NCBI GenBank assembly: GCA_012271025.1
Contig: JAAXHF010000268.1
Span: 1 to 8,352, forward strand
Direction: 5' to 3'
Source of the DNA: Deltaproteobacteria bacterium
Lineage (GTDB): Bacteria; Desulfobacterota_B; Binatia; Bin18
Length of the DNA stretch: 8,352 nt
Shown here: piece by piece, positions 1-6,109 of the stretch
How the letters are laid out: every line of letters starts with the position of its first letter
Numbering within the stretch: position 1 is the first letter of the stretch
Notes under the pieces: generated by a model
The model's database searches: none
What the model was told of the DNA's origin: nothing
Seen by the model: the letters and a program-made list of their open reading frames with translations, nothing else
Made by a program: the position numbers and the translations under genes

Positions 1-586
1 CAGTGTATCTCGTTCCTATTTCCGACAGCGGTTTGACATGATGCACGTGGATAAAGTCCTTATCGCTGCCATATGTGTCCCCGAATGAGAAGCCGCAAAT
101 ACAACACTTCGCGCCGTAGTGGTTGATGCACTGCTTCCGGGCCTCGGGATTACGTTCGTATCTGTTGACAGTGGCTTGGAGTTTCGCTCCTTCTGGCAAA
201 TCACTCTTTTCGTCGATCTCATCGGGGGAGTAATTCGTTCGTGACCAGTTTGCAGGCTTCCGTCTAGCGCCGCGCTGCCGAGGCGGGTCGGACTTCTCAG
301 CAGCTTTGGACACCGCTCTCTTAGCTGGCCGGACTGCACCGCTCAGGTAATCATCGGCCAGCGCTTGAAACACTTTGTTAATTTTTTCATCGGACTGAGG
401 ACCAAAATGCTGACCCATTCGGTAGCCAAGATTATGCCAAGTGAGCTTCTGTTTCAGCGTCTCTTCGCTAACCGTACCGAACCAACCAGCACGAAATTGG
501 CCGCGGCGAAGATTATCAGGTGACTTGCGATCGTCTCGTTCGTAGGCCAACCGTAGAAACTGTCTCCTGATCTCTGGAACTTTCAT
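1..586 (-). CDS. HNH endonuclease, McrA-like (C-terminal end beyond window)
   Basis: This is a minus-strand reading frame, open from an ATG at 584-586 to the window edge (195 codons visible, no stop). The visible C-terminal part is an HNH nuclease fold: a Cys-x2-Cys pair (C161, C164) for the structural zinc, then the beta-beta-alpha-metal core HVHHVKPLSEIG at about 180-191, with H182/H183 as the metal-binding and catalytic histidines. The later Cys-x2-Cys and final His expected in this family lie outside the window. Just before it is VNRYERNPEARKQCINHYG (about 142-160), a lead-in I recognise from restriction-type HNH proteins. The N-terminal 85 residues (TWHNLGYRMGQHFGPQSDE) are a separate module of unknown function, seen in similar HNH proteins as far as I recall. 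The linker at about 86-125 is basic and probably disordered. A GAGGGAGAG Shine-Dalgarno at 592-600 supports the start. The gene follows the antitoxin by 57 nt on the same strand. A double-strand DNA nuclease is expected; the target (for example modified DNA) is inferred only. Confidence 0.88.
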   Translation of the reverse strand, partial: MKVPEIRRQFLRLAYERDDRKSPDNLRRGQFRAGWFGTVSEETLKQKLTWHNLGYRMGQHFGPQSDEKINKVFQALADDYLSGAVRPAKRAVSKAAEKSDPPRQRGARRKPANWSRTNYSPDEIDEKSDLPEGAKLQATVNRYERNPEARKQCINHYGAKCCICGFSFGDTYGSDKDFIHVHHVKPLSEIGTRYT

Positions 587-591
587 CGCTA

Positions 592-600
592 CTCTCCCTC
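592..600 (-). promoter_or_regulatory. Ribosome binding site of the HNH gene
   Basis: On the minus strand the sequence reads GAGGGAGAG, then five bases, then ATG. It fixes the start of the nuclease gene at 586 and separates it from the antitoxin stop. The rest of the 57-base spacer (587-643) holds no terminator-like hairpin, so the nuclease may share a transcript with the toxin-antitoxin pair. Confidence 0.6.
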
Positions 601-643
601 GTCGGGCTCTGGGCTGTTTGTCAGAGCAACATAGAGTCGCGAT

Positions 644-901
644 CTAAGTTACTCCCTCTCCGCTCAGTTCAGGAACGTGTTCCGCTTCGTACTGCTCAAT
701 CAACACGCCCAAAATTTCCATTAACGAGGCCAGAGGGTGAGTTTCCTCTTCGCCGACTTCGTCAATCAAGCCATCCAGGAAGGCAACGAGGCGGCGATAG
801 TCGTCCTCGGAGTGAGGGACAAACACAGAATCTGCCATCTCGGGCCAGTGTGTGACGGCAACTGAGACCTCAGTCGAGACATCAGAATTATCGGTGCTCA
901 T
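644..901 (-). CDS. higA: HigA-type antitoxin, short form without helix-turn-helix
   Basis: An 85-residue acidic protein directly behind the HigB-type toxin: the toxin stop and this ATG are 3 nt apart, and an AAGGAA ribosome site at 908-913 sits in the toxin's last codons. Residues 31-77 (SEDDYRRLVAFLDGLIDEVG, then PLASLMEILGVLIEQYEAEH) match the N-terminal helical region of HigA antitoxins of the COG5499 kind, which binds the toxin. Family members usually run to about 120-140 residues and end in an XRE-type helix-turn-helix that represses the operon. Here the frame stops after VPELSGEGVT. I found no HTH-like remnant in the 57 bases before the nuclease gene. Its likely role is neutralising HigB by direct binding, with autoregulation lost or supplied elsewhere. 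The first 25 residues are not recognised. An alternative is an unrelated small antitoxin; the gene order (toxin first) and the helical segment favour HigA. Confidence 0.75.
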   Translation of the reverse strand: MSTDNSDVSTEVSVAVTHWPEMADSVFVPHSEDDYRRLVAFLDGLIDEVGEEETHPLASLMEILGVLIEQYEAEHVPELSGEGVT

Positions 902-904
902 GGG

Positions 905-1192
905 CTATTCCTTCCATTTGCCTGCGTCATACTCCGTATGCGTCAATACCTCCCGAATATACACCCGGCGTCGATTATAGTGCAGGGCAGCAATCAAACG
1001 CGCCTTGTTTCCACCAATGTTAAACACGGTGAGTTTTCCGACTCGGTCAGCAGACGGGAAGCTTCCTCGCAGTTCTGCAAAGGACGCGAAATTTCGTCTC
1101 TTCATCTCTCGATACCAATGCTCCAGAGCACTCCTGGTCTCAGGATGATGCTCCGCAAACTCATTGAGCCGCTTTCGAGTAATGATGCGCAC
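905..1192 (-). CDS. higB: HigB-type toxin, ribosome-dependent mRNA interferase
   Basis: A 95-residue basic protein of the HigB_toxin family (RelE superfamily fold). It starts MRIITRKRLNEFAEHHPE and carries the family's conserved stretches: AWYRE-like HWYREMKRRNF (25-35), FPSADRVG (45-52), VFNIGGNKARLI (56-67), then LHYNRRRVYIREVLTHTEYD (70-89), close to the family ending IHYNR..VYIR...THAEYD. The length is slightly below the usual 95-105. The start is GTG at 1190-1192; an in-frame TAG six codons upstream rules out a longer form. The weak site GAGG directly before the GTG suggests low translation, or coupling to lysK, whose stop lies 19 nt upstream. Known relatives bind the ribosomal A site and cut translated mRNA, often at A-rich codons. 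The gene precedes its antitoxin, the usual order for higBA. Confidence 0.88.
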   Translation of the reverse strand: MRIITRKRLNEFAEHHPETRSALEHWYREMKRRNFASFAELRGSFPSADRVGKLTVFNIGGNKARLIAALHYNRRRVYIREVLTHTEYDAGKWKE

Positions 1193-1211
1193 GCCTCGAC
1201 ACTTTTGCTAT

Positions 1212-3026
1212 TCAGTTTACGGGGGCGACTTGGTTCCGTGCCGCCGCATCAAAGGCTGCCTGTTCGGCAAACTCCCCTAGCAGGACACGCCGCAGGTGCG
1301 TTTTGTTGTCATCGAACGCAACGGTGTACTCAACGATTCCCAGCCGCGCCGATGCCCCAGGCTGTGCCTCACCGAGTTTGGCCTCGGCCGCGAATTGGGT
1401 GATGTGCGCCCGGTGCTCCGCCGTCCAGGCGTCGAAATCGTCTCGACTGATGGCCGTCTCTTGCCAGAAAGCCTCCTGATCATACGGCAGCTCTTGCAGA
1501 CGTTTGAGCAGGAAGGCCCGGTCCAGAAAGGCCAGCAGGTTGCCCGCCTTGGGGCCTGAGTCGCGGTCGAGCAGGACGCGGTAGAGCGCCTTGAATGCCT
1601 GGGCCGGCGCAATCGGCGTGAGCCGGGCCACATCGAACACCGCAGTCTGTAAGGCGCTGTCTTCCCCCACTACGCCGGGCAGGCGGGCGGCCAGCCGATG
1701 CAGAAAGGCGCGCTGGCTGGCCGTCAGTTCCTCTGCACGCTCCGGCAGCGTGTCTTGCAACACGATCCGCTCCTCAGGGCTGGCGTAGTGCTCCAGCCAG
1801 TAGCGCGCAGCCTGCGCGCGGCGGGCGAGTTGATCGCGTTCGGTCTGGGTCAGCGGCGCGCCTTTGCGCTTTTCGACCTCGCTGGCCAGCTCGAGATGGG
1901 GCAGCTGGGCAACCGTTGCCACCAGCTGGAAGTCGGCGGCGTAGAAATCGCCCCCGGACACGGTCTGTGACAGCTGATAGACCCGCTTGTCGTCTGCCGA
2001 GACCTTGGGGTCGCGGTACGTGCGGGTATGAAAACGGTCGAAGTCGTTGAAGATTTTGATAATCGACTTTTCGTCCGGCGAAAAATTCACCGGCTGTTTG
2101 GGCTGGGTACGGATCATGACGAAGCGCAGGAGCTCGGGTGGCAGGAAATCCGCCATGTCCCGCGCCGACACGCCAATCCCCTTGGACGAACTCATCTTGG
2201 CCCCGCCGACCAAGAAAAACTCGTAGGGGATATTCAGCGGGGGCGACTGGTCAAAAATGGTTCGCAGACAGGCGGCCGACACATCGCGCGAGCCGCCCTT
2301 GGTGTTGTGGTCTTTGCCCGCACCCTCAATCGTAATACCAAAGGTTTGCCACTTGGCCGTCCACTCCAGCTTCCAGGGCAGCTTGCCCCGACCGTCAAAC
2401 GGCGAGACCTTGCCGGCGTATCCACAGCCCGTGGCCCAGCTGACCAGGTCGGGCCGGCAGGTGTAGCGGACTTCCCTGCCGTCGTAGTCGCTGACCTCGG
2501 TCGTGCCGATCCGGCCGCACGCCTCACACACCACCTGAAAGGGATACCAGGTGTCGGGCCGCGCGGAGTTACTGACGGTCTTGTACACCTCGCGAACCTT
2601 GGCCGCGTTGTTCAGGATAGCGTCAATCGCCTCGTTGAACCGCCCCGAGCGGTAGATATCGCGCATCCGGTAGGTTTCGGCCTCGACCCCCAACTCTCGA
2701 AAGATGTCAAAAAACTCCGCAATATAGTGCTCGGCCACATCCGGCGCCGAGGAGCCCGGCGGCGGCGGCACCTGGCACAACGGCGCTCCCAGGTAGGGAT
2801 GGAAAAACTCGGCGTGGCCGGACGGCAGCTCGTCGAGCGGGTCATAGTCGTCGACGCCAAAGGTATAGCGGACCGGGATGCCGCGATCCTTGAGGGTCCG
2901 GAACACGGCGTCGTGGATCAGCACACCCCGCAGCGCGCCGACATGCACCCGGCCCGACGGCGTCTTGGAATCGTTAATCAGCTGCGGGCCGGACACCCGC
3001 TCGGCGAGCTTGTCGCACCATAACAT
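1212..3026 (-). CDS. lysK: Lysyl-tRNA synthetase, class I (archaeal type)
   Basis: This enzyme charges tRNA-Lys with lysine in the cytoplasm. At 604 residues it has the class I signatures: the HIGH-type motif PSGRVHVGAL (23-32) and the KMSKS-type loop KMSSSKG (277-283), with a Rossmann-fold catalytic core between. A zinc-ribbon insertion has ligands C167, C170, C190 and C201. The stretch GKDHNTKGGSRD (237-248) before the KMSKS loop is also typical of class I LysRS, a family unrelated to the common class II LysS. After about residue 510 the protein continues for roughly 94 residues that I do not recognise (including VEYTVAFDDNKTHLRRVLLG); many homologues end near there. The ATG at 3024-3026 is supported by GGAG at 3034-3037, seven bases upstream. 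A TTGACA promoter lies at 3111-3139. No terminator is seen before higB, 19 nt downstream. Confidence 0.96.
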   Translation of the reverse strand: MLWCDKLAERVSGPQLINDSKTPSGRVHVGALRGVLIHDAVFRTLKDRGIPVRYTFGVDDYDPLDELPSGHAEFFHPYLGAPLCQVPPPPGSSAPDVAEHYIAEFFDIFRELGVEAETYRMRDIYRSGRFNEAIDAILNNAAKVREVYKTVSNSARPDTWYPFQVVCEACGRIGTTEVSDYDGREVRYTCRPDLVSWATGCGYAGKVSPFDGRGKLPWKLEWTAKWQTFGITIEGAGKDHNTKGGSRDVSAACLRTIFDQSPPLNIPYEFFLVGGAKMSSSKGIGVSARDMADFLPPELLRFVMIRTQPKQPVNFSPDEKSIIKIFNDFDRFHTRTYRDPKVSADDKRVYQLSQTVSGGDFYAADFQLVATVAQLPHLELASEVEKRKGAPLTQTERDQLARRAQAARYWLEHYASPEERIVLQDTLPERAEELTASQRAFLHRLAARLPGVVGEDSALQTAVFDVARLTPIAPAQAFKALYRVLLDRDSGPKAGNLLAFLDRAFLLKRLQELPYDQEAFWQETAISRDDFDAWTAEHRAHITQFAAEAKLGEAQPGASARLGIVEYTVAFDDNKTHLRRVLLGEFAEQAAFDAAARNQVAPVN

Positions 3027-3060
3027 GAGCCTGCTCCATCCTTGATTGTCGTGCTGAGAC

Positions 3061-3103
3061 GGTGGTTGGCCGCCGGCCAGACGGCCGGTCGCCGGATTCC
3101 ACC
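3061..3103 (-). other. Imperfect hairpin at the start of the lysK leader
   Basis: The arms pair as GGTGG (3061-3065) with CCACC (3099-3103), GGC (3068-3070) with GCC (3091-3093), and CCGGCC (3073-3078) with GGCCGG (3083-3088). The loop is AGAC (3079-3082). One C/C mismatch, one G-T pair and one asymmetric internal loop interrupt the stem. On the minus strand it begins almost exactly where transcription from the 3111-3139 promoter should start, about 35 bases before the lysK ATG. It could stabilise the 5' end of the mRNA, act as a leader control element, or be a protein-binding palindrome between the divergent lysK and mla units. It does not look like an intrinsic terminator, as no T-run follows. 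Confidence 0.55.
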
Positions 3104-3110
3104 GCCCCGG

Positions 3111-3139
3111 AGTCTAGGCAAGGCCGATTCGCGTGTCAA
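3111..3139 (-). promoter_or_regulatory. Sigma70-type promoter of lysK
   Basis: The minus strand reads TTGACA (3134-3139, all six consensus bases), a 17-base spacer, then TAGACT (3111-3116, four of six consensus bases). Transcription should start near 3103-3105, leaving a leader of about 78 bases before lysK. It points away from the mla operon and lies in the divergent spacer. Confidence 0.7.
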
Positions 3140-3234
3140 TCAGCAGTTCTGACCAGGCTGTAACACTACCAGTCACAACGACGCTCGTGCTAGGATGGTG
3201 GGCAGCGTACACCAGAAAGGCTGCGGCCAACACC

Positions 3235-4350
3235 GTGAGCAGTGTGGAATTCCGTATTTTGCCGACGGACTCGCAGTCGGGCGTGGGCGATCCAGACTCC
3301 CGGCTCGCCCTGCCGGGCCAGCTCGAAGAGATTCGTCGCGCCCTGAGGCGCGCCCCGGCCGGCGCGCGTCTCGTCCTCGACTTCAGCGCCGTCCGACAGC
3401 TCAACAGCCTTGAGGTGGCCAGCCTGTTGCAGCTGGTTGCCGAGCGCCACGCCCAGGGGTGTGAGGTCCGCTTTGTGGGCCTGTCAGCCGGGCTGCGTCA
3501 GGCGTTCAGCGGTCTTGAGGACGACCTGCTCGGTCCGCCCCAAATCGTACACAGCCGACTGTCTTCGGTCGAACACCTGGGCGACCAGACCCTCGCCCTG
3601 CTGACCACCGGGCGTCGTCTGCTGGATATGATCGGTGAGCTGGCCTACTGCTTGTGTGTTGCCCCGTGGCGCGGCAAAGGCGTGAAATGGGACCGGACCG
3701 GGGAGCAGATCGTCAAGATCGGGATTGAGGGCATCCCGATTGTGAGCTTTCTGTCTTTTCTGGTTGGAGCGGTGCTGGCTCTCAACGCGGCCAGCCAGCT
3801 GCGCCAGTTCGGGGCCGCCATCTATATTGCCAATCTGGTCGGCGTGTCCATGGCGCGGGAGATGGCCCCGTTGATCACCGCCGTCATTGTGGCCGGCCGC
3901 AGCGGCTCGGCCATCAGCGCCGAACTGGGCACCATGGTCGTGTCGGAGGAGATTGACGCCATGCGCACCATGGCCCTGAGCCCGGCTCGATTTCTGCTCC
4001 TGCCCCGGGTCGTGGCCCTGCTGTGCGCGGTGCCGTGCCTGACCGTGCTGTCGAATCTGGCCGGCATTTTTGGCGGCTATTGGGTCGGCGTACTGCTGCT
4101 CGGCCTGGGCAGCCGCAACTATATCCAGCAGACCGGCCAGGCCCTGCTGATGAGTGATCTGGTGACCGGCATGGTCAAGAGCGTCGTCTTTGCCGGCCTG
4201 ATCGGGCTGGTGGCCTGCTATCGCGGCATGTATGTCCGGGGCGGAGCAGAGGGCGTGGGCACCAATACCACGGCTTCGGTGGTGACCTCGATTGTGCTGT
4301 GTATCCTGGCCGACGCCGTCTTCACCACCATTTTTTTCTATCTGTCGTAA
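3235..4350 (+). CDS. mlaE: MlaE-family lipid ABC transporter permease with N-terminal STAS domain
   Basis: This is the permease of an MCE-type lipid transporter in the inner membrane. Residues about 5-105 form a STAS domain, like MlaB: core RLVLDFSAVRQLNSLEVASL (45-64). The rest, from about 120, is the MlaE permease with several membrane segments and the hallmark block REMAPLITAVIVAGRSGSA (208-226), followed by GTMVVSEEIDAMRTMALSP. GAEGVGTNTTASVV (337-350) is the conserved C-terminal loop. I prefer the GTG at 3235 (371 residues, about normal for STAS-MlaE fusions). The frame is open back to a GTG at 3133, but the extra 34 codons use rare A/T-ending codons (CTA, ACA, AGA, GTA), carry no recognisable domain and overlap the lysK promoter. 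A GTG at 3244 is also possible. The ribosome site is weak (AGAAAGG at 3214-3220). It is the first gene of the mla operon, 15 nt before mlaF. Confidence 0.92.
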   Translation: MSSVEFRILPTDSQSGVGDPDSRLALPGQLEEIRRALRRAPAGARLVLDFSAVRQLNSLEVASLLQLVAERHAQGCEVRFVGLSAGLRQAFSGLEDDLLGPPQIVHSRLSSVEHLGDQTLALLTTGRRLLDMIGELAYCLCVAPWRGKGVKWDRTGEQIVKIGIEGIPIVSFLSFLVGAVLALNAASQLRQFGAAIYIANLVGVSMAREMAPLITAVIVAGRSGSAISAELGTMVVSEEIDAMRTMALSPARFLLLPRVVALLCAVPCLTVLSNLAGIFGGYWVGVLLLGLGSRNYIQQTGQALLMSDLVTGMVKSVVFAGLIGLVACYRGMYVRGGAEGVGTNTTASVVTSIVLCILADAVFTTIFFYLS

Positions 4351-4365
4351 GGGACGAGACGAGCC

Positions 4366-5172
4366 ATGCCGACCACGCCCAGTTCCGCACCTGCCTACGT
4401 CAGAGTTGAGAATCTGGTTGCCGGCTACGGCGACCAGACTGTGCTCAACGGGGTCAGCGTGCAGGCTCGACGGGGAGAAATTACCGTCATTCTGGGCGGC
4501 AGCGGCTGTGGCAAAACCACCCTGCTGCGTCATGTCGTCGGCCTGCTGAGGCCCCGCTCGGGCCGGGTCTTGATCGACGGCCGGGACGTCCACCGGGCGG
4601 GTGAAGCGGAGCGGGAAGCCATCCTGCGCAATGTCGGCATGTCCTTCCAGGGCGGAGCGCTGTTCAACTCGATGAGCGTGGAAGAGAATGTGATGCTGCC
4701 GATTCTGGAACACACCCGAGCACCGCTGGAAACGGCCCGGATGCTGGCGCGGATGAAGCTCTCGCTGGTCGGCCTGGAACACGCCGCCCGGCTGCTGCCG
4801 GCCGAGCTGAGCGGCGGCATGAAAAAACGGGCGGCGGTTGCCCGGGCGCTGGCCCTCGACCCGACCCTGCTGCTGTTCGACGAGCTGTCGGCCGGCCTGG
4901 ACCCGGTGACGGCGCGCGAGCTTGACGAACTCGTCCTGCGCCTCAAAGCCCAGTTTGACATGGCCATCCTGATTGTGACCCACGAGTTGGGCAGCATTCA
5001 GATGATTGCGGACCGAGCCATTATGCTGCACGATGGACGCGTGTTGGCGGCCGGCCCCCTGGCCGAGGTCCAGGCCATGCAGCTGCCGCAGGTGCAGGCG
5101 TTTTTTGACCGCCGACCGCGGCCGGCCGGGCTGCGCCACGGGCTGCTCGAACGCCTCACCGACGGAGCCTGA
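4366..5172 (+). CDS. mlaF: MlaF-like ABC transporter ATPase
   Basis: The ATP-binding subunit that drives the MlaE permease from the cytoplasmic face. At 268 residues it is the usual family length. All ABC motifs are visible: Walker A GGSGCGKT (44-51), Q-loop Q95 in FQGGALF, signature LSGGMKKR (148-155), Walker B LLLFDE (168-173) with catalytic E173, D-loop SAGLDP (175-180) and switch H206 in VTHE. LSGGMKKR and SMSVEENV are characteristic of the MlaF/Ttg2A branch. The residue after Walker B is Leu (DELSAGLDP) where Pro is commonest (DEPSAGLDP), a mild deviation that should not affect catalysis. It starts 15 nt after mlaE, and its TGA ends one base before the mlaD ATG, so co-translation is likely. 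Confidence 0.96.
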   Translation: MPTTPSSAPAYVRVENLVAGYGDQTVLNGVSVQARRGEITVILGGSGCGKTTLLRHVVGLLRPRSGRVLIDGRDVHRAGEAEREAILRNVGMSFQGGALFNSMSVEENVMLPILEHTRAPLETARMLARMKLSLVGLEHAARLLPAELSGGMKKRAAVARALALDPTLLLFDELSAGLDPVTARELDELVLRLKAQFDMAILIVTHELGSIQMIADRAIMLHDGRVLAAGPLAEVQAMQLPQVQAFFDRRPRPAGLRHGLLERLTDGA

Positions 5173-5173
5173 T

Positions 5174-6109
5174 ATGGGCACAACCCGGCTCAAAGTTGGT
5201 CTGTTCATAACCCTGAGTTTTTTTCTGTTCGCCGCAACCCTGCTGTGGTTGGCCGGCTCCCGTTTTCTCCAGCCGGTCGATACCTACACCATCTACTTCG
5301 CCAAGTCGGTCAGCGGGCTGTTGCCCGGCGCGGCAGTCGAGTATCAGGGCGTCACGGTCGGCAAGGTGGAAGGCGTGTATCTGACCGCGGAGACGCCGCC
5401 ACGCGCCCAAGTCGTTATCGCCCTCCAGCCCGGGACGCCGGTCCGGCGCAACACGATTGCCCATCTGGTCGGGTCGTTTGTGACTGGGATTCGGTTTGTC
5501 CAGCTTGAGGGGGGCTCGGTGGATGTCCCCCTGCTGGAGCCCGGTGGAACGATTGTGGTCCGCGAGGGCGGTCTTGAGGAGTTCAGGGATCGGGCCAGCG
5601 AAATTGCCCAGCGTTTGCTCACCACCCTCACCCGCATTGAACAAGACCTGCTGAGCCAGCAAAACCGTGAGGCTATCACCACGTTTCTCCACAGCATGTC
5701 GGTCCTGGCCGAGAACCTGCGAACCGCTCTTGACGAAATTGCCACGCCCGAGACCCAGCTGGCCCTCAGAGATATGGTCAAGAATCTGGCCGAGGCCGCA
5801 GCCGGGATCAGGCATACCACCATGGCCATCAATGAGGTCCGGGACGAACTCTTCCGGGATGGTCAGACGATGCTGGTCCAGATTCGCCAGACCGCAGAAA
5901 TGACCGCCCGGCTGGCGGATGAGGTCGCCCAGCTGACCCGGCATATTGACGAGTTGGTGGTTGAAAACCGGTCTGAACTCCGCCAGCTGTTGACCAACCT
6001 GGCCGATGCCTCGTACGACCTCAAGGAGGCCAGCGATACGATCCGGACCGATCCATCGGGCCTCATCTGGGGCAAAAACAGACCGCCGCGAGAGCTGCCC
6101 GATCCATGA
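5174..6109 (+). CDS. mlaD: MlaD-like MCE-domain protein
   Basis: A membrane-anchored periplasmic substrate-binding component that forms a ring on the MlaE permease and conducts lipid. At 311 residues it has an N-terminal membrane anchor at about 8-28 (VGLFITLSFFLFAATLLWLA) and an MCE/MlaD domain at about 36-115, with VSGLLPGAAVEYQGVTVGKV (46-65) and FVTGIRFVQLEGG. A long helical region at about 135-290 is likely coiled-coil and tunnel-forming. The tail DPSGLIWGKNRPPRE is typical of stand-alone MCE proteins of this operon type. It is longer than E. coli MlaD (about 183 residues) because of the helical part. The ATG at 5174 follows the mlaF stop by one base. The frame extends back to 5006 inside mlaF, but that extension is Cys/Arg-rich and lacks the anchor pattern. 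Confidence 0.95.
   Translation: MGTTRLKVGLFITLSFFLFAATLLWLAGSRFLQPVDTYTIYFAKSVSGLLPGAAVEYQGVTVGKVEGVYLTAETPPRAQVVIALQPGTPVRRNTIAHLVGSFVTGIRFVQLEGGSVDVPLLEPGGTIVVREGGLEEFRDRASEIAQRLLTTLTRIEQDLLSQQNREAITTFLHSMSVLAENLRTALDEIATPETQLALRDMVKNLAEAAAGIRHTTMAINEVRDELFRDGQTMLVQIRQTAEMTARLADEVAQLTRHIDELVVENRSELRQLLTNLADASYDLKEASDTIRTDPSGLIWGKNRPPRELPDP

Noticed and set aside
16..339. 107-codon minus-strand frame in the HNH region
   Set aside because: The neighbouring frame encodes a continuous HNH nuclease with zinc cysteines and a catalytic His pair; this one is Ser/Arg/Thr-rich and unrecognisable.
938..1402. 154-codon plus-strand frame over higB and the end of lysK
   Set aside because: It overlaps two recognised genes on the other strand and has no domain.
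2028..3023. 331-codon plus-strand frame opposite lysK
   Set aside because: It is a shadow of the class I LysRS coding strand, with Arg/Gly/Val-rich sequence and no family motif.
3172..3196. Possible plus-strand mla promoter, GTCACA ... TAGGAT
   Set aside because: Each box matches only four of six bases and the spacer is just 13 bases, too short for sigma70.
5006..5173. Upstream extension of mlaD into mlaF
   Set aside because: The extra 56 residues are Cys/Arg/Pro-rich out-of-frame mlaF sequence. The ATG at 5174 gives the correct membrane anchor at the N-terminus.
3484..5208. 574-codon open frame on the minus strand across mlaE, mlaF and the start of mlaD
   Set aside because: It is antisense to three clearly recognised genes and reads as Gln/His/Gly/Arg-rich sequence with no domain. 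Long antisense frames are common opposite GC-rich genes.
5156..5944. 262-codon minus-strand frame opposite mlaD
   Set aside because: It is a mirror of the mlaD coding sequence with no recognisable protein features.
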